This document shows positions 8,926-18,294 of a stretch of 64,000 nt of DNA, one piece after another. Positions within the stretch are counted from its first letter, which is position 1. Every line of letters begins with the position of its first letter. Both the position numbers and the translations under genes were made by a program. The stretch comes from Candidatus Thalassarchaeaceae archaeon (GTDB taxonomy: Archaea; Thermoplasmatota; Poseidoniia; Poseidoniales; Thalassarchaeaceae). The notes beneath the pieces were generated by a model that did no database searches, was not told the DNA's origin, and saw only the letters and a list, made by a program, of their open reading frames with translations. The stretch lies in contig JAQXEZ010000008.1 of NCBI GenBank assembly GCA_029250605.1, forward strand, positions 1-64,000. The letters are read 5' to 3'.

Positions 8926-9512
8926 TTCTCATCAAGAAGATAGTGAAGAATGGCAATGCACGAGTGCCCCTGAAGCCACCTTTCCCCCAGTGAAAGGGAA
9001 ACAGATCCCTTGAGTGATTGAGTATCAAGGTCAGTCAGCGGTTTGTCATCGGAGATGATGAAACCCAGATCCACCGAAGATGGGACATCGGAGAAATCAC
9101 TTCCATTTGCATCCAGAATAATGGGGCAAACACCCCTAGCAGACCATTCTCCGACCGTCTGTTCAATACCCCCTCCCGAGTGTAGAATTCCGCTGCTGAA
9201 CTCTCTGAAACGACCTCTGGGAGGGACTGCCTCCTTCATAATCCCCTTAATCTGGCCAGAAATAGATCTCTCGTCAGGCCTAACCCCGGCAAGAGAGGAA
9301 CCATTGAACCAAATCCTCCTGCTTGGGCCATCGCCACCCATCAGGTGGAGCAAAACATGACTATCTTTCCTAATTCCATGTGAGACGAAAAGCGCTGAAT
9401 TAACCGCCCTCGCAAGTACGTCCATCCTCCCTCCAGAACCAGCGAGGTCATTCAGGTTCAGAGTTCCCGAACTAGGCGCCCTATGGCCAATGATCGCGAA
9501 CCACCTTTCCAG
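8922..9512 (-). CDS. trmY: tRNA (pseudouridine54-N1)-methyltransferase TrmY, with non-canonical start
   Basis: TrmY methylates pseudouridine 54 in the T-loop of archaeal tRNAs and belongs to the SPOUT superfamily. The recognisable block is FAIIGHRAPSSGTLNLNDL followed by AGSGGRMDVLARAVNSALF. The C-terminus has the SPOUT knot region (LSLGERWLQGHSCIAILHYLLDE). The first ATG in frame (at 9425) would remove the first 29 residues of this conserved domain. Upstream, the frame is open to a TAG at 9513-9515 but contains no ATG, GTG or TTG, so translation probably begins at CTG (9512) or at an ATC/ATT shortly after. With the CTG start the length is 196 residues, as expected for the family. It follows srp54 after only four bases, so coupled translation is likely. 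Confidence 0.85.
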   Translation of the reverse strand: MERWFAIIGHRAPSSGTLNLNDLAGSGGRMDVLARAVNSALFVSHGIRKDSHVLLHLMGGDGPSRRIWFNGSSLAGVRPDERSISGQIKGIMKEAVPPRGRFREFSSGILHSGGGIEQTVGEWSARGVCPIILDANGSDFSDVPSSVDLGFIISDDKPLTDLDTQSLKGSVSLSLGERWLQGHSCIAILHYLLDEN

Positions 9513-9516
9513 CTAA

Positions 9517-10872
9517 TCACCCCAGATCGAGGTCGTCATCGATCCCCATCATAGATTGCATTTGACGCCTCATCTTCCTGTCTCCCCTGAAGCCTCGCAT
9601 CATCTTCTTGCTCCTATTCCACTGCGTTAGCAGCTCCTTGACCTCCTTTTCCTCACAACCCGATCCTCGAGCAATACGCCTAATCCTACTTGACTTGAGT
9701 AGAAGCGGGTCATCCTTTTCCTCTTGCGTCATTGAGTCCATAACAATTCGATATTTGTCGAGATTTGCCTGCATCTGCCTCTTCTGAGCCACACCCATAT
9801 TCCCCATGCCGCCGAACATCGTATCGGGCAAATGTGAGAGTACCTTGTCCAGCGTCCCAATCTTACTCATCATTTCCATCTGGGCATACATGTCCGTGAG
9901 CGTGAATCTGCCTGACATCAGCCTCTTCGTCAAGCGCATTGCTTCTTGTTCATCCAGATCCTCCGGGGCTAGATCGATTAGTCCTTTGATATCGCCCATT
10001 CCCAGCAATCGTGAAATGAACCTATCAGACTCGAACTTCTCGATATCACCTATCTTCTCCCCCTCTCCAACGAAGACAATAGGAGCACCAGTGGTTGAAA
10101 CTGCACTTAGAGCACCACCACCCCTTGCAGTACCATCTAACTTTGTCACTATGGTCCCAGTAACTCCCACTAGATCGTGGAATGTTTCGGCCATTGGGCC
10201 AGCAGCCTGTCCAACCTGGGCATCAATCACTAGGAATCTCTCAGAGGCATTTGCAATCCGGGCAATCTCGAGCAACTCATCCTTCAACTCCCCATCGAGA
10301 CTATCCCTTCCAGCAGTATCTATGATCACGACATCAGACGTTCCTACTTTCTTCAGGCCATTCCTGACTATTTCTGCTGCAATCTTAGACCCCGGCTCTC
10401 CGTAAACTTCTACACCAGTCCCTTCAAGCATCTGACTCAATTGTTCGAATGCCCCTGGACGGTGTACATCTGCCTCTATCACCGCTACCTTTGCACCATG
10501 GCTCCTCCTCCACCAATCTGCTAGTTTGGCAGTAGTTGTTGTTTTGCCCTGACCATACAGTCCAACCATTAGTACAGTCTGATTGTGGGGTTTGATTTCC
10601 CTAGGAGGGCCAAGAATCCTAACCATCTCCGTGTAAATTAGATTCATTGCATGGGTCTCTAGTTTAACTCCCGGACGAGGCTCCTCCTCGACCATCCCTC
10701 TTTCGACTCGCTCTGTGAGCTCCTTAGCCTGCCTCACATTGAAATCAGCCTCCAGAAGTGCCCTTCTGAGTGATTTACTGAGGTCCTTGACGGTATCTTC
10801 GTCAATCTTCCTCTTTCCCTTCAGAAGACCTATCGAACCTAGAACTCTATGCTTGAATCCCTCTAGCGCCAT
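9517..10872 (-). CDS. Signal recognition particle GTPase SRP54
   Basis: SRP54 binds signal peptides emerging from the ribosome and the 7S RNA, then docks with FtsY. The 451-residue product has the N domain (four-helix bundle beginning EGFKHRVLGSIGLLKG), the G domain with P-loop GLYGQGKTTTTAKLA, DTAGRD and TKLDGTARGGG motifs, and a Met-rich M domain with RIRRIARGSG. The start at 10872 (MALEGFKHRV) fits the family; a further ATG at 10968 would add 32 residues unlike any SRP54 N-terminus. It is the first gene of a minus-strand pair with trmY and is divergent from the membrane protein at 10978. Confidence 0.95.
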   Translation of the reverse strand: MALEGFKHRVLGSIGLLKGKRKIDEDTVKDLSKSLRRALLEADFNVRQAKELTERVERGMVEEEPRPGVKLETHAMNLIYTEMVRILGPPREIKPHNQTVLMVGLYGQGKTTTTAKLADWWRRSHGAKVAVIEADVHRPGAFEQLSQMLEGTGVEVYGEPGSKIAAEIVRNGLKKVGTSDVVIIDTAGRDSLDGELKDELLEIARIANASERFLVIDAQVGQAAGPMAETFHDLVGVTGTIVTKLDGTARGGGALSAVSTTGAPIVFVGEGEKIGDIEKFESDRFISRLLGMGDIKGLIDLAPEDLDEQEAMRLTKRLMSGRFTLTDMYAQMEMMSKIGTLDKVLSHLPDTMFGGMGNMGVAQKRQMQANLDKYRIVMDSMTQEEKDDPLLLKSSRIRRIARGSGCEEKEVKELLTQWNRSKKMMRGFRGDRKMRRQMQSMMGIDDDLDLG

Positions 10873-10977
10873 GAGTTTCGGCACCAATCGTGTGGTTTGA
10901 ACATTGTCTGGCCACCAAGGGTGATGAAGATCGCCTAATATCCGCTGTACTGAAAGGGAACCCGTCATGGGGGGGAT

Positions 10978-11769
10978 ATGGCTGAAGCGCCCATCGAGTT
11001 GTGGGAGATGCAGGTTGCCTTCGCAATCGGTCTTTTGGGGATATATGTCGGTTGGAGGGGAACTATAGCAAAAATGACAGGATTCTACGACTTATCCGGG
11101 GCCGTTAAGACGTTGCTATATGGGATAATTTCCGGGGTCTTGGCCGCTTCAGCCATTGATGTCCTGATACTATCAGAAGTCAGAAATGAGACTCAGAACA
11201 TCATCTCGATTAGTGCTATCGCACTAGTGATTGCTCTGGCCGAGTCTTCATTTGCGCTATTCGTTCTTGGTCGATCTAGAACTGTTGGATTGAGGGCCTG
11301 TGCCCCATATGGTTGGACATTCGGGTTGGGTTTTGGGGCAATGCGTTCGGCCCATCTGAACGTCCGATTATTCGACCCAGTAGTGTGGGAGGGAACTGGT
11401 TTCAGCATACAAAACATCGTCTTGGCATTGCTTCTCACTGTGGCAACCTGTCTTGGTCATGCATCAATTACTACATGGCAGGGATCCAGAATGATCGAAA
11501 ACAGTAGATTCCGACCAGTAGTTTACGCTTCCATCGCACGCTCTGCGCTGATTCTTGCCACAGTTCTCACAGTTTTCTTCCCGCCGACACTGGCACTAGT
11601 CGCCCCCATTGTGGCGTGGTCTTGGTTCCCTGCCCAGGAATCATGGCTGCCATCCGGGCTCACCCCTTCTGCAAGACAGGCGTATAGGAGAACAATACGG
11701 CAAGCGGAGATAATCAAATCCAAGGCAGACAGCAGAATCAGGGGAAAGTTAGTCGATTCCGAGGAATAG
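10978..11769 (+). CDS. Integral membrane protein of unknown function
   Basis: I do not recognise this 263-residue protein. It has about seven hydrophobic segments. A conserved-looking polar run inside the membrane region (ALAESSFALFVLGRSR, then FGLGFGAMRSAHLNVR and CLGHASITTWQG) carries Glu, Arg and two His residues. This loosely recalls the E...H...H arrangement of membrane-embedded proteases of the PrsW type, but the match is too weak to call. The C-terminal 45 residues are basic and hydrophilic. The ATG at 10978 is preceded by a G-rich stretch that could act as a ribosome-binding site. The gene is divergent from srp54 and lies upstream of trkA. Confidence 0.7.
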   Translation: MAEAPIELWEMQVAFAIGLLGIYVGWRGTIAKMTGFYDLSGAVKTLLYGIISGVLAASAIDVLILSEVRNETQNIISISAIALVIALAESSFALFVLGRSRTVGLRACAPYGWTFGLGFGAMRSAHLNVRLFDPVVWEGTGFSIQNIVLALLLTVATCLGHASITTWQGSRMIENSRFRPVVYASIARSALILATVLTVFFPPTLALVAPIVAWSWFPAQESWLPSGLTPSARQAYRRTIRQAEIIKSKADSRIRGKLVDSEE

Positions 11770-11813
11770 TGCGGGAAAAGGCAATTTTCTCAATTTTCCA
11801 GTCATGGCGCAGG

Positions 11814-11820
11814 ATTATAT
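11814..11820 (+). promoter_or_regulatory. TATA element for trkA-trkH
   Basis: ATTATAT starts 32 bases before the ATG at 11846, placing the transcription start at or next to the start codon (leaderless mRNA). Confidence 0.5.
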
Positions 11821-11845
11821 CCAATTCACATATGCATTTGGCTGA

Positions 11846-13270
11846 ATGCGAGTCATAATCGCAGGTGCCGGCGAGGTCGGCCGAGGTGTCGCCGCCGCGC
11901 TACGAGGTGAGAAGAGGGGTGTAGCGATGATTGACCCCGATCCCAATGCAATTAGTGACTCGCAATCTTTGGATTGTCTCTTGATTACTGGTAACGCACT
12001 CTCTAGGGACTCATTGGTAAGGGCTGGAATCAGCGACGCAGAAATTATCGTTTTCGCCACAAACGATGACAACGTGAACATTCTTGGTTGTGCATTTGCA
12101 AAACGAGTATTCAGTGAACAGGTAGGCGATAGAACCGCTTCTGGTTTGATTACGATAGCCAATGTTCGCGATTCTGAAATCACACATCCTACAAGGGGGG
12201 CGGGGCCATTGGAGAACTGGGCTCGAACAAACTTCGTCGTCTCACCTTCCACCGATGTCGTCGAACAATTGATTTCTGGTTTAGTTGCACCATCGCTTTC
12301 TGACATTATCCCCCTGGGTGACAATGCATGGATTGTCGAATCTAGCGTATCGATAGACTCGTCATTGATCGGTTCGACAACTGGAGATGCAAACTCTAGA
12401 TCTCGTTCAGACCCTGACTATCCTAGGATTATCGCGATGAAAGGACAAGGCAACAAGGGACGGATAGTTTCTGGGAATGAAATCATCCAGGAAGGCGACA
12501 TGCTGGTTTTCGTTATCGGTGCGACGAAATTCTTCGGAGAGGTCGCTAGAATGGTTGGAGATGTGGACTCAGAGATGCCAGAGAAGCCTAGGGTTGCTGT
12601 TTTCGGTGCAACAAGCTTTGGGAGCAAACTGGCTGAGCACTATCTCAGCAAAGGTTCGAATGTAGTGATTATCGAGCCAGACTTGGATGCAGCAAATGCA
12701 ATAGTTGGCTCACGAATAGGTGTAAACAAACGTCTCGATGTGATTCACGGTGACCCTCAGGACGAGGACTTGCTCAGGGAGCTCGCTGTTGAGGATCATG
12801 ATATTGCAATTTCTACTCTGAGTGATGACAACCTCAATATTTCAATCGCAATGAGGACCTTTGACAAGGGCGTTTCTAGGACTGGATTGATTCTGAAGGA
12901 CAGAGCACTTGTGGAGGCTATACAGAGAATTGGGCTTAGACCTGTCAGCAAGCGTAGAGTAGCCGTGAAGTCGATTCTCAAGGCAATCCACATGCATGTC
13001 CCGGGCCTTTACGAACCAATTCCAAGAATCCCGTCCCTAGTCTCAATGTCGGCTGAAATCAACCCCGGCAATTCACTTATGGGCAAAGAATTGGACGAAG
13101 TTGAGGGCATTATTGGGGCTAATCTTGTGATGCTAGAGAGGGTGGGGGCGGATGGGGCCTTCCACCATATCGTGGAAGGCAAAATTGGCTCCTTGGAAGA
13201 AGGCGACCGAATCTATCTAATTCTAGAAATTGACGATGTAGGGAAGGCCGAGGAGTCACTACGGAGTTAG
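11846..13270 (+). CDS. trkA: Trk potassium uptake regulatory subunit TrkA
   Basis: TrkA is the cytoplasmic NAD(H)-binding gating ring of the TrkH potassium channel. The 474 residues contain two RCK modules in tandem. The first Rossmann domain begins IIAGAGEVGRGVAAALRG, followed by a TrkA_C domain around residues 145-220. The second Rossmann domain begins VAVFGATSFGSKLAEHYL near residue 250 and ends in another TrkA_C domain. The second nucleotide loop reads GATSFGS in place of a standard GxGxxG. The gene ends one base before trkH, so the pair forms an operon. Confidence 0.95.
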   Translation: MRVIIAGAGEVGRGVAAALRGEKRGVAMIDPDPNAISDSQSLDCLLITGNALSRDSLVRAGISDAEIIVFATNDDNVNILGCAFAKRVFSEQVGDRTASGLITIANVRDSEITHPTRGAGPLENWARTNFVVSPSTDVVEQLISGLVAPSLSDIIPLGDNAWIVESSVSIDSSLIGSTTGDANSRSRSDPDYPRIIAMKGQGNKGRIVSGNEIIQEGDMLVFVIGATKFFGEVARMVGDVDSEMPEKPRVAVFGATSFGSKLAEHYLSKGSNVVIIEPDLDAANAIVGSRIGVNKRLDVIHGDPQDEDLLRELAVEDHDIAISTLSDDNLNISIAMRTFDKGVSRTGLILKDRALVEAIQRIGLRPVSKRRVAVKSILKAIHMHVPGLYEPIPRIPSLVSMSAEINPGNSLMGKELDEVEGIIGANLVMLERVGADGAFHHIVEGKIGSLEEGDRIYLILEIDDVGKAEESLRS

Positions 13271-13271
13271 T

Positions 13272-14873
13272 ATGCGCTGGGAGGTTGTTAGCCTAGTTCT
13301 TGGATGGACCATTGGTTTGGTTTCATTGCCTTTGGCCGTTGTTGGATTCTACAGCCTTTATTCTGAGGGCCTAGAGCCCGCAATTCGTACATTTGCAATT
13401 CCTACTCTGATTTCTATTTCTGCCGGATACGCACTAATCCTCCATTCTCGCGTTTCTGATCCTTCTGCAAGGGTAAGGGATAGAGAGGCATTTGCCTCAG
13501 TCGCCTTGGGTTGGATACCTGTGGTAATTGTGGGTGCATTGCCTCTTTGGCTGGGAGGGATGTTCCATGGTCCCTTCGGTGAATATTGGGACCCGGGCCA
13601 CGAGAATTCGATTAGTCAGATATTGTACGGCCTACTACATTCGTGGTTTGAGTCAATGTCAGGTTTTACGACCACCGGTGCCTCACTTGTAGATCCATCC
13701 ACTAGTCCTGTTTGTGGCTCTGGATTAGCCGGAATTAATGAATTTCAGGGAGACTGTCTGGGGAGTCAGAGGAAAAGCCTCATTCTTTGGCGCTCAGTAT
13801 CCCAGTGGATCGGCGGCATGGGGGTAATTATGCTAGGGCTCCTAATTTTCTCAAGGGCCCTCGGTGGGGGGATGGCGCTAGCCAGGGCCGAGCTAACCGG
13901 CCCCTCGGTCTCGAATCTTGGGACGACTCTAGAGGGAACAGCCCGGAAACTATGGGCCATTTACGTCGGTCTCACGCTCCTGGAGGCAGTTCTGCTGTTT
14001 CAGTTTACAAAGATGGGTTCCTTTGACTCGATTAATTATGCTCTAACGACAATGCCATCTGGTGGTTTTGGAACTACCGATGGGGGGATTATGCACTTCA
14101 ATGACGCCATCATTGAATCGATCGTAATGGTTTTCATGCTACTTACGTGCATTAACTTCAGCCTACTGTATTTTGCATTCTCGGGCAGATCAAACGACAT
14201 CTGGAAGGACGAAGAACTCCGGACATATCTGCTAATTGTTTTCATTGCATGGGTCGCAATGGCGATAAACATCTATCGTTCGGATGATCTGGGTTACGGT
14301 TTTTTGGAATCAATCCGGCACTCCATTTTCCAGGCCATTTCTATTACCAGTACTGGATTTTCTAGTGCCGACTTCTCCGATTGGCCTGTCTTCAGCCAGT
14401 TTGTCTTGCTACTCTTGATGATTATAGGCGCCAGTGCAGGGTCTACCGGAGGCGGCCTCAAGGTTCTTCGAATCAGAATTGCATTCGAACTGTCTAAGAG
14501 AGAAGTAATGAAAATAATTCAGCCACGGAGGGTTGTTGCGATTAGATTCAATCGTTCCGTAGTCGACGAGGAAAGGGTCTGGATTATCCTGGGGATGGTG
14601 AGTTCCTGGTTGGTCTTAGTCACTGCCTCCATGCTAACCATTTCTTTCCTAGAACCAAATCTAGACATGGATGACGTATTATCTGTCTCTATCTCATTAC
14701 TTGGCAATACAGGGCCTGCATTGGGTGATTTCGGCCCTTCCGGAGCCGCTGCTTCATGGGCTGCCATGAGCACTCCCTCTCTACTTGCGTCCACTATGCT
14801 GATGTGGCTAGGTCGCCTTGAACTTCTCACAGTTCTGGTGCTCCTCCATCCAAGGACTTGGGAGTCAGACTAG
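13272..14873 (+). CDS. trkH: Trk potassium uptake channel subunit TrkH
   Basis: This 533-residue membrane protein shows the four pore-loop repeats of the SKT superfamily. The selectivity-filter glycine segments are SGFTTTGA, PSGGFGTTDG, TSTGFSSAD and LGNTGPALGDFG. Conserved SQWIGGMGVIM and GASAGSTGGGLKVLRI blocks surround the second and fourth repeats. With TrkA it forms the potassium uptake system, expected in a marine organism maintaining turgor. It converges on rfcL with a four-base overlap. Confidence 0.95.
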   Translation: MRWEVVSLVLGWTIGLVSLPLAVVGFYSLYSEGLEPAIRTFAIPTLISISAGYALILHSRVSDPSARVRDREAFASVALGWIPVVIVGALPLWLGGMFHGPFGEYWDPGHENSISQILYGLLHSWFESMSGFTTTGASLVDPSTSPVCGSGLAGINEFQGDCLGSQRKSLILWRSVSQWIGGMGVIMLGLLIFSRALGGGMALARAELTGPSVSNLGTTLEGTARKLWAIYVGLTLLEAVLLFQFTKMGSFDSINYALTTMPSGGFGTTDGGIMHFNDAIIESIVMVFMLLTCINFSLLYFAFSGRSNDIWKDEELRTYLLIVFIAWVAMAINIYRSDDLGYGFLESIRHSIFQAISITSTGFSSADFSDWPVFSQFVLLLLMIIGASAGSTGGGLKVLRIRIAFELSKREVMKIIQPRRVVAIRFNRSVVDEERVWIILGMVSSWLVLVTASMLTISFLEPNLDMDDVLSVSISLLGNTGPALGDFGPSGAAASWAAMSTPSLLASTMLMWLGRLELLTVLVLLHPRTWESD

Positions 14874-16381
14874 CCGAATCTATCTAGGGTCGGCTGGGTT
14901 TCATCTTCGACTTGATCATCGGGAGGCTTCGATACTATAATTTCAGCACTCTCACCAGGTCCTTCTTCCCCGAATAATTCCATTATCTCCTTTGCACTCT
15001 TGCTAGATTTTGGAATCCCGTGCATGGCAAGATGATCCTCTGCGGACAAACCGATCTTCTTTGCCACGCTAAAGTCATTCTCAGATCCACCTAGGCTCGA
15101 ATTATGGATTGCGAGCAGAGTCGGCCACAGGTCTTCTCTAATCGACGATCGACTCGCCCCAAATTCAGCAGAAAGACTGGAAATCAGACTCCCTGTCCGC
15201 CAAGACTCACCCCCCCTCCTTAGAAAGTCCGGGAAACTGACGAATATCTCATTCTCACTTTCCGCCTTCGAGCCAGAAGCTATGGCTTGGGCAGGCAGTG
15301 CTGAACCCCAGTACCAGGACCTGAATGCTCGATTGGTGAATTTTGTGGCAAGAAATGAATCCGATTTGCACATAGCCACTGAAACTGCCTCCAAACTGGA
15401 AGCTTCCATTATCGATTGATTGTTCCAAGCGAACCAAGCCAACATCTCATCCGGATCCTTGTCGGAGTTCCGGACAATCTTGGAAATACTCGCGCCTGAT
15501 CGGGTCGTGTATGCTCTCTTTAGGGAGTTGAAAACGTTGATCTGCGAGTCCCTTACGACTGAATCCGAGAGGTCTTGTACCGAACTCATTTCTATGTGGC
15601 CGTCAACTACGCATGAAAGTGACTGTAGATCTCTGACTAGGGCTCTGAGATCGCCCGGATTTCCGTCAATTAGAGCATTAAGAGACTCGGGATCGATGCC
15701 GACCCCCTCAGAATCCAGAACTCTGAGGGCTATTCTCCTAAGGTCAGATCGATCCACCCTCTCGAAAATGACATTCTCCGAGACTCTCAGAACCCTATCT
15801 CTGTTGGATCTCCAATTTCCACCCCGCCCCCATAGCCTCATTGGGTCATTACAGGTCATTATCACTGGATTTTTGGTATTTTTTAGTAGGTTGAGAAGCT
15901 CTGCCTTGCCACCAGAGTCGCCCCTTAAAACAGCCCCATCATCCTCGGCCCCCATAGTCTTCTCAATACGTTCCTCAGAGACCTTGGCGAACCCCCCACT
16001 GAGATGGTCCACTTCGTCAAGCAGGATCACCGTCCTTCTGGTCGCAGCGGATTCCATTGAGAAATGTTCGAGCGAGAAATTCTGAGAGCCCCTCGTTGCT
16101 GAGCCTCGAATCGCAGCTGCATTCCTTTGCTCAGAAGCATTCAGTTCAACAACCGTCCACTCTCTTTCCTTGGCCAATGCATGCGCTAGGGTGGTCTTAC
16201 CGACACCTGGTGGACCGGAAAGAAGTAAACCCCTCTTTTTCGGCACCTTTCCCGCAGTCCAGCTATCTAACCACAACTTGACCCTTCTCAACTTGTCTCC
16301 GTTCCCTTCCATCTCCGAAAGTGTGGTAGGGCGGTATCGCTCTGTCCAGTCATCTGGTCTGATGCCTCCTTCCACAGACAT
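14870..16381 (-). CDS. rfcL: Replication factor C large subunit
   Basis: This clamp-loader AAA+ ATPase opens and loads the PCNA ring onto primed DNA. It is 503 residues long with Walker A GPPGVGKTTLA, Walker B LLDEVDHL, an archaeal RFC-L N-terminus (WTERYRPTTLSEMEGN) and an SRC-type arginine region. The last eight residues, QPTLDRFG, form a PIP-box-like QxxLxxF peptide for PCNA binding. The ATG at 16381 is chosen; a GTG six codons upstream (16399) is also possible. It lies 30 bases downstream of glyS on the same strand, suggesting co-transcription. The small RFC subunit is not in the window. Confidence 0.95.
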   Translation of the reverse strand: MSVEGGIRPDDWTERYRPTTLSEMEGNGDKLRRVKLWLDSWTAGKVPKKRGLLLSGPPGVGKTTLAHALAKEREWTVVELNASEQRNAAAIRGSATRGSQNFSLEHFSMESAATRRTVILLDEVDHLSGGFAKVSEERIEKTMGAEDDGAVLRGDSGGKAELLNLLKNTKNPVIMTCNDPMRLWGRGGNWRSNRDRVLRVSENVIFERVDRSDLRRIALRVLDSEGVGIDPESLNALIDGNPGDLRALVRDLQSLSCVVDGHIEMSSVQDLSDSVVRDSQINVFNSLKRAYTTRSGASISKIVRNSDKDPDEMLAWFAWNNQSIMEASSLEAVSVAMCKSDSFLATKFTNRAFRSWYWGSALPAQAIASGSKAESENEIFVSFPDFLRRGGESWRTGSLISSLSAEFGASRSSIREDLWPTLLAIHNSSLGGSENDFSVAKKIGLSAEDHLAMHGIPKSSKSAKEIMELFGEEGPGESAEIIVSKPPDDQVEDETQPTLDRFG

Positions 16382-16411
16382 AGATGCCCTCGGCGACACT
16401 TGAAGATTAGC

Positions 16412-18130
16412 CTAGAATAGGGATTGCAGAGATTTCGAAGTAAGGCTCTCAATCAGAGTATCGATGTCAACACGAACCTGCCTCTGGTCATCCCTTCTTC
16501 TGATTGTCAATGTGCCGTCATCAAGAGATTGGTGGTCAACTGTAACAGCCCAAGGGACACCAATCTCATCTGATCTTGCGTACCTTCTCCCGATCGATCT
16601 GCTAGTGTCAATTTCAGCGAAAATACCAGAAATTGAGCCAATCCGCTGCAAAACCTCTCTTGCCATTGCTCCCATTCCGTCCTTGTCGAAAAGAGGCAAC
16701 ACCACTAGGTCATAAGGTGCCACAGAAGGTTCCAGAGCCAAGATTGTGTACTCCTCTCCTTCCTTCTCCAATTCAAGATAGTTGTGATCGAGGATATGCC
16801 AGATGATTCTGTCTATCCCGAATGCCGGCTCGATTACGTGCGGTGTGAAGTACTCCCCGGAAACTACCGACTCTTGAAGACATCTTGTCACCATCCCCTC
16901 TTCGATTTCTACTGTAGTACCATCAGCAAGTGTGAGTGTAAATGGGATGATTTCAGGCAAATCAGTCAGTTCAGATAATGCTTCTGCAACGTCCGCAGCC
17001 CTTCCCCTGAAAGCCGGCCCGATCACCGAACCCACTGGCTTGAGGGTCTCACGACTCTCATTGACGGGGTATTCGAAGTTCCTCCACCCCCTCAATAGCC
17101 CGGACTTGGAATACTTCTCGTGAGACTCCAAATCGTGACATGTCCTATTGGCTATACCAACAACTTCAATCCACCCGTGCTCACCACTGAGTTCGCAGTC
17201 CCAGCAGTCAGATGCGTAATGAGCCATCTCAGTACTAGCGTGTTGCCTGAATCTAACTTTCTCGGGATCAACACCGACATCTACAAGGAATTGCATCGTC
17301 ATGGCTAGGAACCAAGCCACAGTTGGATGCTTAACAATTCCAGTCTCGAACGCTTCTTCGATAGTGGCCTCTATCTCACTCGAGTGGGGGCCATCGGGAT
17401 CGGGCAGCATACTGATTCTTCTTTGCCATCTGCTCAAATCAGTGGATGGTGGGTTTTCCGGGTCAATGAAATACTCCAATTCTGCCATATTGAACTCCCT
17501 GAGACGAATCATTCCCTGACGAGGGCTAATTTCGTTTCTGTACCCCTTTCCAGTTTGCATTGCCCCAAATGGCAACCTCTGTCTGAAATGTCTGTAGAGT
17601 GCTGGATAAAGCATGAACATCCCTTGGGCAGTCTCTGGCCTCATGTAAGCAGCCCTCGAACCCCCCATTGCACCAATACTCGTTTGAAACATCAGATTCA
17701 TCGGACTGGCTCCTGACCAGTCCTGGGAACCACAACTGGGGCACTTCACCCCATTCGTCGAAATCAACTCATCAAGATCCGAAGAATCCAGGATCTCCGG
17801 GTTGTCGTGGAGACCGTCAAGAAGGTGATCACTTCTGAATGCCCCACCACAGGATTTGCACTCAGACATTTTGTCATTAAATTCGCCAACATGACCGCTT
17901 GCAACAAGAACTGACTCGGGGGTAATCGTCGGCGAATCAATTTCCACCACATTCGGAACCTTGCCCCAGTGCTCAATCCATGAATTAACTACACGCCGCT
18001 TAATTCTGGCCCCAACCGGTCCGTAGTCAATCAGTCCAGAAACGCCGCCATATATCTCGAAAGATGGGAGCACAATACCCCTCCTGCGGAGCAGGGAGGA
18101 TAACCTCGACATCCTTCCTTTGTCGTCCAT
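16412..18130 (-). CDS. glyS: Glycyl-tRNA synthetase (alpha2 type)
   Basis: This class II enzyme charges tRNA-Gly. The 572-residue product is the archaeal/eukaryal single-chain type. The N-terminal GGVSGLIDYGPVGARIKR block is diagnostic. Motif 2 is in GYRNEISPRQGMIRLREF, followed by NMAELEYFIDPE, and motif 3 in PAFGIDRIIWHIL. The C-terminal anticodon-binding domain follows. Two CxxC pairs (CKSCGG and CPSCGS) lie in the insertion after the first block. The ATG at 18130 is preferred over a TTG six codons earlier. Confidence 0.95.
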   Translation of the reverse strand: MDDKGRMSRLSSLLRRRGIVLPSFEIYGGVSGLIDYGPVGARIKRRVVNSWIEHWGKVPNVVEIDSPTITPESVLVASGHVGEFNDKMSECKSCGGAFRSDHLLDGLHDNPEILDSSDLDELISTNGVKCPSCGSQDWSGASPMNLMFQTSIGAMGGSRAAYMRPETAQGMFMLYPALYRHFRQRLPFGAMQTGKGYRNEISPRQGMIRLREFNMAELEYFIDPENPPSTDLSRWQRRISMLPDPDGPHSSEIEATIEEAFETGIVKHPTVAWFLAMTMQFLVDVGVDPEKVRFRQHASTEMAHYASDCWDCELSGEHGWIEVVGIANRTCHDLESHEKYSKSGLLRGWRNFEYPVNESRETLKPVGSVIGPAFRGRAADVAEALSELTDLPEIIPFTLTLADGTTVEIEEGMVTRCLQESVVSGEYFTPHVIEPAFGIDRIIWHILDHNYLELEKEGEEYTILALEPSVAPYDLVVLPLFDKDGMGAMAREVLQRIGSISGIFAEIDTSRSIGRRYARSDEIGVPWAVTVDHQSLDDGTLTIRRRDDQRQVRVDIDTLIESLTSKSLQSLF

Positions 18131-18294
18131 ATGGCCAACGACAACCAATCGTGGTTTTCAAGCCATCCTAGTGACAAGGGCTATTGTCGCGATTGAGTAG
18201 CCATGACTAGTTTTTCCGCTACATTAAGCCAATTTAGGACGATTTTCTGAGAAGCATTCATTTATGCAATCGATAGCCTGAAACGCAAGGTGGT

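Noticed and set aside
10978-11769. PrsW-type membrane protease assignment for the unknown membrane protein
   Set aside because: The Glu and His residues are present, but the spacing and surrounding motifs do not match well enough.
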